From CAYLZW01 sp964388085 (lineage in GTDB: Bacteria > Myxococcota > UBA727 > CAYLZW01), in NCBI GenBank assembly GCA_964388085.1, contig CAYLZW010000005.1, positions 1 to 64,000 of the forward strand: a stretch of 64,000 bases of DNA, given 5' to 3'. Position numbers and translations under genes: made by a program. Shown piece by piece: positions 15,994-23,712 of this stretch. The notes under the pieces were generated by a model. The model searched no databases. It saw only the letters and a list, made by a program, of their open reading frames with translations, and had not been told where the DNA came from. How positions within the stretch are numbered: the first letter of the stretch is position 1; each line of letters opens with the position of its first letter.

Positions 15994-18900
15994 ATGCCCT
16001 CGATCGACCCGAAGCTGTCCTCCGCGCTGACGCGCGCGCTCTCGAACCGCGTCTTGAGCGAGGCGGAGGCAAACAAGATCAGCAAAGCCGTCGAGGAGGG
16101 AGGTGTCACCCCGGCCGAGGTGCAGTCGGTGGTCTCGACGCTCTCGCAGGCGCTCGCCAGCGACGGGCTCGACCTCGGCACGGCGACGCGCACGCGGAAC
16201 CTAGAGAAGCTGCTCGCGCGCCTCGACGAGCAGCAGCCGACGGGGCTCGGGAGGCCGGCCGGCGGCATGAGCTTCGTGGACGCCCTCGTGCTGCGCGCGG
16301 GAGGCGGCGATCTCCCCGCCCCGGGCGGCGCTGGTCTCGAGGAGCGCCCGCTGCCGAAGCCGGGCTTTGGCGGGCAAGCGATCGAGGTCGAGGCCGACGG
16401 GCGCATCCTCCTGGACGGCGCCGAGGTGAAGCTCGATCCGAGCGCACCGAGCCAGGCCCAGGTGGACGCGGTCATGGGCCTCGTCGTCCCCGGCAACCTC
16501 ACCACGCTCAGCGACGATGAGAAGCGCGCGCTCGCCGATCGGCTGCTCGTCGCCCTGGACTCCGGCTGGCCCGTCGACGCGAGCGGGGCGACCATGTTCA
16601 AGCGCGTCGGGGTGACCGTTGGCGCCGTCGCCGCGCTGCGCGCGCTCGCGCCCGCGTTGCACAACGCGCAGGTGGACAAGCTGCTGGCCGCGCTCGAGCG
16701 CGCGCCGAACGCCATGGCGCGTACGCTCGGGCTCGCGGTGCTCGACAAGGCCATTCTCGACGACCAGCAGCGCGCGAAGCGGGACGCGCTGGCGGTCCCC
16801 GAGCACAAAGAGGCCCTGCTGCGCGCGTGGGATGAGATGGCCGCGGGCGAGGCGCGCATCAAGTACAGCGCCGCTGAGGGCGCGATCCAACAGGTCGCGC
16901 TCCTCGGGCTCTGCTTCGCCAAGGCGCCGGAGTCCGTCGAGGGGCTGTATGCGGGGCTCGCCGTCTTCCGCGATCTGAACCCGGGGGCGCGCCCCTTCGA
17001 CGCCGAGGAGAGCGGACATCTCGCGCGTCTTCTCGAGGGCTACACGCAAGAGCACGACGCGCTCGAGTACGTGTTCGGCACCTTCGAGCAGGTGATGCCG
17101 AAGGAGCTCGCGAAGCTCACCAACGCGCGCGTGGCGGCGACGATCCTGCCCGCGCTCGAGGGGGCCACGCCGCGCCTTGGCGACGTGCCGCTCACGCGCG
17201 CGCAGGCTGACTACGTGAAGACGCTCGTGCCCGGCCTCAAGGACGAGGCCGCGCTCAAGAGCCTCGCGTCCGCGCTCAAGGAGGCGGCGCAGCTCACGTC
17301 GACGACGCCGCGTGGCTGGGGCGATCTTACAGCGCCGCGCGCGCCCCTTCCGCCGGCCGCCTTCGAGCTGTTTCAGCGCCTGGCGCTGCCTCACCTCGAG
17401 GGCAAGGACGGCACCGACGACGGCATGATGGTGGTGAACGACCTCGTGCGCGAGGTGCGCGCCTCCGTCGACGAGATTCGCGAGACGCTGACGCCGCGCC
17501 TCAAGTCGCTCACGCGCTCGCCGCCGGTGTGGAACGGCGTCGAGGTCTCGATCCCGACGGCGAAGCTCCTCGACCAGCTCGCGGCCGAGCGCCTTCGCTC
17601 GCCCATGTCGGTGACCAACCTCGACAAGGGGCTCTCCGTGATCGCCGCGCAGCACGGCGGCAAGGTGACCGGCGCCGCCGCCGACATCTTCGCGAAGATG
17701 ATCGCCGACTACATGTCGAATTGGCCCGAGCTGACGACGTTCGACTTCAACAAGCTCGGGCGCATCGCGAAGTTCGCGGCCGAGGGCAAGGCCGTCCCGC
17801 TGTGCACGCTCAACGGCAAGACCGTCGGGCTCGCGGAGTTCTACGGTGCGGTGGCGACGGCGGTGACGGACTCCATCGATCGGAGCCTCATCCGCCACGA
17901 GTGGATGGCGCACCGCTGGGGCAGCCGCGCGCAGGAGAGCGTGGAGCTGCTCGACGTCGTGGCCGAGAAGACGGCGCGCGACGAGGGACCGGTGGTGGCG
18001 CTCCGGCGGCAGTTCCCAGGCAAGCAGATCGAGGTGCTCGGCACCGGGCTCGACGGTGCGCACCAGCAGTTCCTCTACGTCGTCAAGGACGGCGCGCACG
18101 AGCTCGGCGTGTTCAACGAGGGCTCCGACGGCAAGCTCGCGGCCTATCGTGATCGCAAGGAGCCCGTGCTCTTCACCGCCTCCGTGCGCGACGACGGTTC
18201 CTTCGACGTCCGCGTGCCGGAGCAAAACCGCGTGCGCAAGTATCCGCTGCAGACGCCCTACGGCATCGGCGACAGCATCGACGTCAACTACCTCGACTCC
18301 ACGGCGACCGAGGTCCGTACCGAGGGGCAGAAGTTCGACACGCGCTACAAGGTGGTCGAGGGCACGATCCTCGGCTTCGACGGCGCGGGCAACTACGACG
18401 TCGAGGTGAAGCGGCCGGACGGGACGACCGCGCGCGAGACCATCAGCCTGACGAAGATCATGCAGGCGAACCACCCGCACTACTTCTCGGAGACGGGCAG
18501 CTACCTGCGCGACGTGAAGATCGATCTCAAGAACGACGCCTCGCTCAAGGGTTTCCTCGACGGCGCGGACGGCATCATCCAGAAGTATCTGCCGACGGAC
18601 GGCAGCCTCGCCGGGATCGCGGCGCAAGAGCTCGCCAACCGGCAGCGCAAGTGTGTCGCCGAGCTGATGGACTACTGCGACGAGCACATGATCTATCCGC
18701 GCGACAAGGGCTCGAGCGACGCGGCGTCGGAGCGCTATTGGGAGCTCGACAATGGCTTCCGCTTCCCCCTCGGTGAGCTCGTGAAGGTGAAGCGCGGCGT
18801 GTGCCGTCACCAATGCATCGCCTTCCATCTGCTCTTGCAGCGGGCGGGCATCGACTCGCGCCTCGCCTCGGGCGCGGCGAACACGAGCTCGGGCAACTAC

Positions 18901-19074
18901 CGCGGCCTGCACCTCTGGGTGGAGCTGTCGCTCGCCGACAACTCGCGCTGGCTCAGCGACCAGACCTGGAAGGACCCGTTCGTGCCGCTGTGGGCGGGCG
19001 CGTACGACGTCGATAAGCGCCGCGTCGAGATCTACAACCGCTCCGCGGACTTCGACATCAACCTGCCGACGTGA
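15994..19074 (+). CDS. Large protein with C-terminal transglutaminase-like domain
   Basis: 1026 residues, no signal peptide and no membrane helices, so probably cytoplasmic or exported by an unusual route. The first 70 residues are helical (NRVLSEAEANKISKAVEEGG). Residues about 140-560 are Ala/Leu-rich helical repeats, and about 700-830 are mostly beta. The last 170 form a papain/transglutaminase-like module: Cys937 in KRGVCRHQCIAFHLLLQ, His973 in RGLHLWVEL and Asp989 in RWLSDQTW give a Cys-His-Asp triad in the right order. The best guess is a protein cross-linking or protease activity. The ATG at 15994 has GGAG six bases upstream; a TTG one codon earlier is less likely. Function unknown beyond the triad. 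Confidence 0.82.
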   Translation: MPSIDPKLSSALTRALSNRVLSEAEANKISKAVEEGGVTPAEVQSVVSTLSQALASDGLDLGTATRTRNLEKLLARLDEQQPTGLGRPAGGMSFVDALVLRAGGGDLPAPGGAGLEERPLPKPGFGGQAIEVEADGRILLDGAEVKLDPSAPSQAQVDAVMGLVVPGNLTTLSDDEKRALADRLLVALDSGWPVDASGATMFKRVGVTVGAVAALRALAPALHNAQVDKLLAALERAPNAMARTLGLAVLDKAILDDQQRAKRDALAVPEHKEALLRAWDEMAAGEARIKYSAAEGAIQQVALLGLCFAKAPESVEGLYAGLAVFRDLNPGARPFDAEESGHLARLLEGYTQEHDALEYVFGTFEQVMPKELAKLTNARVAATILPALEGATPRLGDVPLTRAQADYVKTLVPGLKDEAALKSLASALKEAAQLTSTTPRGWGDLTAPRAPLPPAAFELFQRLALPHLEGKDGTDDGMMVVNDLVREVRASVDEIRETLTPRLKSLTRSPPVWNGVEVSIPTAKLLDQLAAERLRSPMSVTNLDKGLSVIAAQHGGKVTGAAADIFAKMIADYMSNWPELTTFDFNKLGRIAKFAAEGKAVPLCTLNGKTVGLAEFYGAVATAVTDSIDRSLIRHEWMAHRWGSRAQESVELLDVVAEKTARDEGPVVALRRQFPGKQIEVLGTGLDGAHQQFLYVVKDGAHELGVFNEGSDGKLAAYRDRKEPVLFTASVRDDGSFDVRVPEQNRVRKYPLQTPYGIGDSIDVNYLDSTATEVRTEGQKFDTRYKVVEGTILGFDGAGNYDVEVKRPDGTTARETISLTKIMQANHPHYFSETGSYLRDVKIDLKNDASLKGFLDGADGIIQKYLPTDGSLAGIAAQELANRQRKCVAELMDYCDEHMIYPRDKGSSDAASERYWELDNGFRFPLGELVKVKRGVCRHQCIAFHLLLQRAGIDSRLASGAANTSSGNYRGLHLWVELSLADNSRWLSDQTWKDPFVPLWAGAYDVDKRRVEIYNRSADFDINLPT

Positions 19075-19090
19075 GCGCGGGCGGCGATCG

Positions 19091-20419
19091 TCAGCTCAGC
19101 CATTCACAGACGCGATCGATGGCGGTCAGCAGGTTGCTGCAGTCGTGCTCGAGGAAGTCGAGCCCGAGCTTCTCGGTGGGCGGCAGCGCCTGTGCGTGCA
19201 TCAAGGTGCGCGCGCCGTCGAAGTCCACCAGCGCCATGCGGGCGGTCAGCTCCTCGCCGGGGCGACCAAAAGCGGAGCCGGGCAGGATGGCGACGCCGGT
19301 GTCCCCGAGGAGCGCCTCACACATCTCGAGGGACGTCTTGATGCCGCGCCGCTCGAGCTTTGCCCGGCAGGGCGAGAAGTCGGGGAACACGTAGAAGGCG
19401 CCCTTCGGTGTCTCCACGTCGATGCCGGCGGCGCGCATGCGCTTGCAGGACTCTCGCGCGAGCGCGCTCAAGATGCGGCGGGAGTCGCGCAGATAGCGCT
19501 CGATCTCGAGGCCACCTTCGAAGGCGCGCACGGCCGCGTACTGGATGGGGGCTGACGTCGACGTGAACGTCTCGCTCGCCACCGCGGCCATGGCGTCGAG
19601 CAGCCAGCGCAGGTTGCGCGGGAAGAGGAAGGTGCCGAGCCGCCAGCCGCCCGCGCCGCACCACTTCGACAGCCCGCTCGAGACGATGGTCCCCTCGGGA
19701 TAGAAGCGCGCGAGCGAGACGTGCTGTCCCTTGAAGTGCAGCTCGCCATAGATCTCGTCGGAGAGCAGCACCACCTTGTGCTTGCGCGCGGCGGCGGCGA
19801 GCTCCTTCAGCTCGTCGATCTTGTACGTGCCGCCGGTGGGGTTCGAGGGGTAGTTCAAGATGACGATGCGGGGACGGCCGGGGTCGGTCTCGCACAGCCG
19901 CTCGAGGCCCTCGGCCTTCAGCATCCAGCCGTCTTCGCGCCGCGTCGGCAGCCAGCGGACCTTGCGTCCGATGATGTCGGCCTGCGGCGCGTAGCTGACC
20001 CACGACGGCGTCGGGATGACGAGGTCGCCGTAGTAGACGAGCTGCAGGATGAACATCAGCTCTTTGCTGCCGGGCCCGATGAGCACGTCGTCGGCGCTGC
20101 CCGGCAACGAGTCCGTGCGGCGGTGGTACTCGGCGACGGCGCGGCGCAGATCCCAGAGGCCCTTCACCGGCAGGTAGTCCTTCTCGTGCGCGGCGTCGCG
20201 CAGCCGCTGCACGACGGGCGCGGGCACCGGGAACGGCGACTGCCCGAGGCCGAGCTTGAAGACCTGTTTGCCCTCGGCGCGCAGAGCGTTCGACTGCTCG
20301 TTGATGGCCACGGTGGCCGACGGCGTCATGCCGCGCACGTTCAGGTTCAGGTGCACGTCGAGCGTCTGCTGGCGACGAGGAGCGGCGGTCGGGGCGGCGT
20401 GCGGTTCGTTCGGCGCCAT
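19091..20419 (-). CDS. Class I/II aminotransferase (aspartate aminotransferase-like)
   Basis: 442 residues of PLP fold type I. GPGSKELMFILQLV binds the phosphate group, and NYPSNPTGGTYKIDEL is the family signature (Asn contacting PLP). VVLLSDEIYGELHF carries the Asp/Tyr pair, and SSGLSKWCGAGGWRLG holds the Schiff-base Lys. The C-terminal domain has a usual small-domain layout ending at about residue 430. It probably transaminates an amino acid with 2-oxoglutarate; the substrate is not readable. The ATG at 20419 follows AGGAAGG; a longer reading to 20647 runs through the promoter gap. It is divergent from the peroxiredoxin gene. Confidence 0.9.
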   Translation of the reverse strand: MAPNEPHAAPTAAPRRQQTLDVHLNLNVRGMTPSATVAINEQSNALRAEGKQVFKLGLGQSPFPVPAPVVQRLRDAAHEKDYLPVKGLWDLRRAVAEYHRRTDSLPGSADDVLIGPGSKELMFILQLVYYGDLVIPTPSWVSYAPQADIIGRKVRWLPTRREDGWMLKAEGLERLCETDPGRPRIVILNYPSNPTGGTYKIDELKELAAAARKHKVVLLSDEIYGELHFKGQHVSLARFYPEGTIVSSGLSKWCGAGGWRLGTFLFPRNLRWLLDAMAAVASETFTSTSAPIQYAAVRAFEGGLEIERYLRDSRRILSALARESCKRMRAAGIDVETPKGAFYVFPDFSPCRAKLERRGIKTSLEMCEALLGDTGVAILPGSAFGRPGEELTARMALVDFDGARTLMHAQALPPTEKLGLDFLEHDCSNLLTAIDRVCEWLS

Positions 20420-20495
20420 GGGGCCTTCCTGCCGGCGAGGGCGGCGTCGCGTGAGAAGCGGCGAGGGTAGCGTCATCGGGCCGGCCGGCGAGCAC

Positions 20496-20523
20496 TTGCC
20501 TTCCGTCGTGGCGTGGGTAGCTT
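20496..20523 (+). promoter_or_regulatory. Possible sigma-70-type promoter of the peroxiredoxin gene
   Basis: TTGCCT and TAGCTT lie 16 bases apart, 60 bases before the ATG at 20583. Each has three or more matches to the -35/-10 consensus; this is a weak call in GC-rich DNA. Confidence 0.25.
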
Positions 20524-20582
20524 GCCCCTGCACGAAGCACCACCCGCTCCTCGATCCCCATCGTGAGCCCACAGGAGAGACC

Positions 20583-21236
20583 ATGGCCGTTCGCATCAAT
20601 GACGTCGCGCCGAACTTCACGGCGGACTCGACCGAAGGAAAGATCACGCTGCACGACTGGATCGGCGACGGTTACGCCGTCCTGTTCTCGCACCCGAAGG
20701 ACTTCACCCCGGTGTGCACGACCGAGCTGAGCGCCATGGCGGCCCTCGCCGACGAGTTCAAGGCGCGCAACACCAAGATCGCCGCCATCTCGGTGGACTC
20801 CGTCGATGACCACAAGAAGTGGACGGCCGACATCGAGAAGTACGGCGGCAAGCCCGTGGGCTACCCGATCTTCGGCGACATCAACCTCGAGATCGCCAAG
20901 GCCTACGACATGCTGCCGGCCGACGCCTATCTGCCCGACGGCCGCACCCCGGCGCACACGGCCACCGTGCGCACGGTGTTCATCATCGGGCCCGACAAGA
21001 AGGTGCGCCTCGCCCTCGTCTACCCGATGTCCGTCGGCCGCAACTTCGCCGAGATCCTGCGCGCCCTCGACGGCATCCAGGCCACCGACAGCGGCCCCAT
21101 CGCGACGCCCGCCAACTGGAAGCCCGGCGACGACGTCATCGTGTCGACGTCGCTGAGCAACGAGCAGGCCAAGGAGAAGTACGGCGAGCTCGACATCGTG
21201 CTGCCGTACCTGCGCAAGGCGAAGCGGCCCGCCTGA
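20583..21236 (+). CDS. Peroxiredoxin, 1-Cys (Prx6) type
   Basis: 217 residues, the usual Prx6 length. HPKDFTPVCTTELS carries the peroxidatic Cys45 with the P-x-x-x-T-x-x-C motif. The catalytic Arg is in the VRTVFIIGPDKKVR region. The later GRNFAEILRALDGIQ and PANWKPGDDVIV segments are the Prx6-type C-terminal extension. It reduces hydrogen peroxide and alkyl hydroperoxides in the cytoplasm; the electron donor is not seen nearby. GGAGAG precedes the ATG. A hairpin with a T-run follows at 21264. It is divergent from the aminotransferase gene. Confidence 0.93.
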   Translation: MAVRINDVAPNFTADSTEGKITLHDWIGDGYAVLFSHPKDFTPVCTTELSAMAALADEFKARNTKIAAISVDSVDDHKKWTADIEKYGGKPVGYPIFGDINLEIAKAYDMLPADAYLPDGRTPAHTATVRTVFIIGPDKKVRLALVYPMSVGRNFAEILRALDGIQATDSGPIATPANWKPGDDVIVSTSLSNEQAKEKYGELDIVLPYLRKAKRPA

Positions 21237-21263
21237 GCCTGCTCTCGCGGAGCACGGCACACA

Positions 21264-21311
21264 GGCCCCCGGCGACGAGCGCGATGGCGTTCGGGCCGGG
21301 GGTCGCTGTTT
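21264..21311 (+). terminator. Intrinsic-type terminator after the peroxiredoxin gene
   Basis: cccccggc at 21266-21273 pairs with gccggggg at 21295-21302 around a 21-base loop, followed by tcgctgtttt. It lies 30 bases past the stop. The long loop reduces certainty. Confidence 0.5.
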
Positions 21312-21407
21312 TCACGCCGTTGACCGACCGCGAACGAGCGTGTCTGGTTGTCGGCGCGCGCCTCGGCAGCGTGCGCCGAAGGACACCGTGCGTCGGGGGT
21401 GCCGATC

Positions 21408-22631
21408 GTGAAGAAGGTCTTGTTCGTCGCGCCGTTCTTCGGCGCCAACATGAACCACTGCCTCGGGGCTCTGCTCGATCTCGAGGACGTGCAGGTCGGC
21501 GTCATCACCGCCGTGCCCGAGGAGCGGGTGCCGCAGCGCGCGCGCGTCGCGGGTCACTATCGCGTCGACGATCCGCTGGACCCCGCGCAGCTCACGGCGG
21601 CCGCCCGCGCCTTTCAGAAGGAGTGGGGCCACGTCGACCGGCTGCTCGGCTACCTCGAGCCGCTGCAGGAGCCGCTCGCCAAGGCGCGCGAGGCGCTCGA
21701 CATCGACGGAATGCACGCGCGGGTGGCGAACAACTTCCGCGACAAAAACCGCATGAAGCAGGTGCTCGGCGACGCCGGGCTGCCGGTGGCGAGGCAGGCA
21801 CGCGTCAAGAGCGCCGAAGACGCGCTGCGCCTCGCGGCCGAGGTCGGCTACCCGCTCGTGCTCAAGCCCGTAGACGGTGTCGGCTCGAAGGACACCATGC
21901 GGGTGACGAACGAGGAGGAGCTCTTCCTCGCGCTGAACCGGCTCATGCCCTCCGCCGCTCGTCCGGCGCAGGCGGAGCAGTTCGTCACCGGTGACGAGCA
22001 CACGCTGGAGGCCGTCGTCATCGGCGGTGACGTCGTGTGGCAGAGCTCGACCTATTACCTGCCGGGTCCGCTGACGGTGCTCGAGAACCCGTGGATGCGC
22101 TACTGCGTGCTCTTGCCGCGCGAGCAGAGCGAGCCCCACGTCGAGCGCTTCCGTGAGCTGAACAAGGCGGCGCTGAAGGCCCTTGGGCTCGAGAACGGCT
22201 TCTCGCACATGGAGTGGTTCGATCGCGGCGAGCAACAGACGCCCATCATCGGTGAGGTCGGCGCGCGGCCGGCCGGCGTCAACATCATGGCCATGAACGG
22301 CCTCGCGCACGACGTGGACCTCTGGGCCAAGTGGTGTCGGCTCGAGGTGCACCGCACCTGGTCCATGCCCGCGCGCAGGTACGCCTCCGGCAGCGCCTTC
22401 TTGCGCGGGCAGGGCGCCGGGCGGGTCATCACCGAGGTGAGCGGCCTCGAAGAGGTGCTGAAGGAGCTCGGCGACGACGTCGTCATGACCGGCAGCCTGC
22501 CGAAGGTCGGCCAGCCGCGCACGACGCACTACGAGGGCGAGGGCAACATCATCGTGCGCCACGAGACCACGCAGGGCTGCGTGGCGGCGCTGCGGGAGAT
22601 CGTGACGCGCACGCGGATCGTGTACGGCTGA
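21408..22631 (+). CDS. ATP-grasp domain enzyme
   Basis: 407 residues with an ATP-grasp fold. A Rossmann-like N-terminal domain (KKVLFVAPFFGANMNHCLG) is followed by NFRDKNRMKQVLGDAGLPV, the usual entry to the ATP-binding module. YPLVLKPVDGVGSKDTMRV is the nucleotide-binding strand/loop, and GEVGARPAGVNIM holds the Glu and Asn/Arg metal and phosphate ligands. It should form an amide or similar bond through an acyl phosphate, as biotin carboxylase or amino-acid ligases do; the substrate is unknown. The GTG at 21408 is preceded by GGGGGTG at good spacing; a GTG at 21399 is the alternative. The upstream ORF extension is in untranslated leader. Confidence 0.85.
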   Translation: MKKVLFVAPFFGANMNHCLGALLDLEDVQVGVITAVPEERVPQRARVAGHYRVDDPLDPAQLTAAARAFQKEWGHVDRLLGYLEPLQEPLAKAREALDIDGMHARVANNFRDKNRMKQVLGDAGLPVARQARVKSAEDALRLAAEVGYPLVLKPVDGVGSKDTMRVTNEEELFLALNRLMPSAARPAQAEQFVTGDEHTLEAVVIGGDVVWQSSTYYLPGPLTVLENPWMRYCVLLPREQSEPHVERFRELNKAALKALGLENGFSHMEWFDRGEQQTPIIGEVGARPAGVNIMAMNGLAHDVDLWAKWCRLEVHRTWSMPARRYASGSAFLRGQGAGRVITEVSGLEEVLKELGDDVVMTGSLPKVGQPRTTHYEGEGNIIVRHETTQGCVAALREIVTRTRIVYG

Positions 22632-22647
22632 GCGTCGCTCTCGGTCC

Positions 22648-23370
22648 TCAGGCCAAGCTGCCGCCGTCGACGATGAGCGCCTGTCCGGTGATGGAGCGCG
22701 CTTGCTCACTGGCGAGGTAGAGCGCGAGGGAGGCGACCTCTTCCGGCTCGACGGCGCGGCCGAGCGGCACGCCCGCGGCGAGGTCCTGCTCGCTCACGCC
22801 GAGCTCGCCGGCTCGCATGCGCATCATGTCCGTGCGGGTCCAGCCCGGGCAGAGCGCGTTCACGGTCACGCCGCGAGGAGCGACGTGCAGCGCGAGCGCG
22901 CGCGTGAAGCCGATGACGGCGTGCTTGGCGGCGGTGTACGCGGTCTGCTCGGGGGCACCGCGGAAGGACAGCGACGAGCCGACGTTGATGATGCGGCCGC
23001 TGCCGTCCGGGAGGTGCGGCAGCGCGGCCTTGCTGACGTAGTAGGTGCCGTTCAGGTTCACGTCGAGCACGCGCTGCCAGAAGGCGTCGTCGTCGTCGGC
23101 GGCGAGGGAGTTCTCACCCGCGACGCCCGCGTTGTTGATGACGACGTCGAGCCGACCGAGGCGACGGAGCACATCGCTGACGCCCCGCTTCACGTCGTCC
23201 TTGTTCGCGACGTCACACGCGAACGCGAACGCGGGCGATCCGGCGCGAGCCCCTTCCTGCGTCGTCGCGCACGCGGCCACGCGGTAGCCGGCGGCGCCGA
23301 AGGCCTCGACACAGGCCTTGCCGATGCCGCGCGAGCCGCCCGTCACGAGCGCTACCCGTCCGTCGCTCAT
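22648..23370 (-). CDS. Short-chain dehydrogenase/reductase (FabG-like)
   Basis: 240 residues of the classical SDR family. TGGSRGIGKA is the NAD(P) glycine motif, and NNAGVAG and the N-x-x-x-S segment lie in place. YTAAKHAVIGF gives the Tyr-Lys catalytic pair. The C-terminal GQALIVDGG is typical of 3-oxoacyl-ACP reductase-like members. It may reduce a 3-ketoacyl thioester or a related alcohol/ketone; the substrate is open. The ATG has GAGG upstream. It is convergent with the ATP-grasp gene (16-base gap) and divergent from the small membrane protein gene. Confidence 0.9.
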   Translation of the reverse strand: MSDGRVALVTGGSRGIGKACVEAFGAAGYRVAACATTQEGARAGSPAFAFACDVANKDDVKRGVSDVLRRLGRLDVVINNAGVAGENSLAADDDDAFWQRVLDVNLNGTYYVSKAALPHLPDGSGRIINVGSSLSFRGAPEQTAYTAAKHAVIGFTRALALHVAPRGVTVNALCPGWTRTDMMRMRAGELGVSEQDLAAGVPLGRAVEPEEVASLALYLASEQARSITGQALIVDGGSLA

Positions 23371-23423
23371 TCTCTGCTCCTCGACATGGCGATGACACTA
23401 CGATGTCCAGGAGGAGGATGCGC

Positions 23424-23693
23424 ATGCGCAAGCCAACCTTTCCCGAGCGCTCGGCCCACCTCTCGTACGTGGCGCCGCTCATCGGCGTCGTCGTCGTGCG
23501 CCAGCTCGGCACGCCACCCGCGGCGCTCGCCCTCCTCGCGCTCCTGGTGCTCGGCGGCCTGTTCTCGGCGCTGACGGGCCTCGTCTGGTCCCGCAAGGAG
23601 CGCGGCAAGACGTCGCTGCCGGCGCTGCTCGGGATCGCGGCGAACCTGGCGTTCGTCGTCTGGGTGGTCGCCTCCTATCCGTCCGCGGCGTAG
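23424..23693 (+). CDS. Small membrane protein
   Basis: 89 residues with three hydrophobic segments (YVAPLIGVVVV; ALALLALLVLGGLFSALTGLV; LGIAANLAFVVWVVASY) and a basic loop RKERGKTS between the last two. I do not recognise a family. The ATG at 23424 has AGGAGGAGG six bases upstream, which decides it over in-frame ATGs at 23403 and 23418 that fall before or inside that run. Probably in the inner membrane. Confidence 0.7.
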   Translation: MRKPTFPERSAHLSYVAPLIGVVVVRQLGTPPAALALLALLVLGGLFSALTGLVWSRKERGKTSLPALLGIAANLAFVVWVVASYPSAA

Positions 23694-23712
23694 GGCTCGA
23701 CGTCGACCAGCG

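Noticed and set aside
16201..18912. A 903-residue open frame on the minus strand
   Set aside because: It lies wholly antisense to the transglutaminase-like gene, is extremely rich in Arg, Leu and Glu with no motif, and is the usual GC-rich shadow frame.
23403..23423. Longer start of the small membrane protein
   Set aside because: The upstream ATGs fall before or inside the AGGAGGAGG run that serves as the ribosome site of the ATG at 23424.
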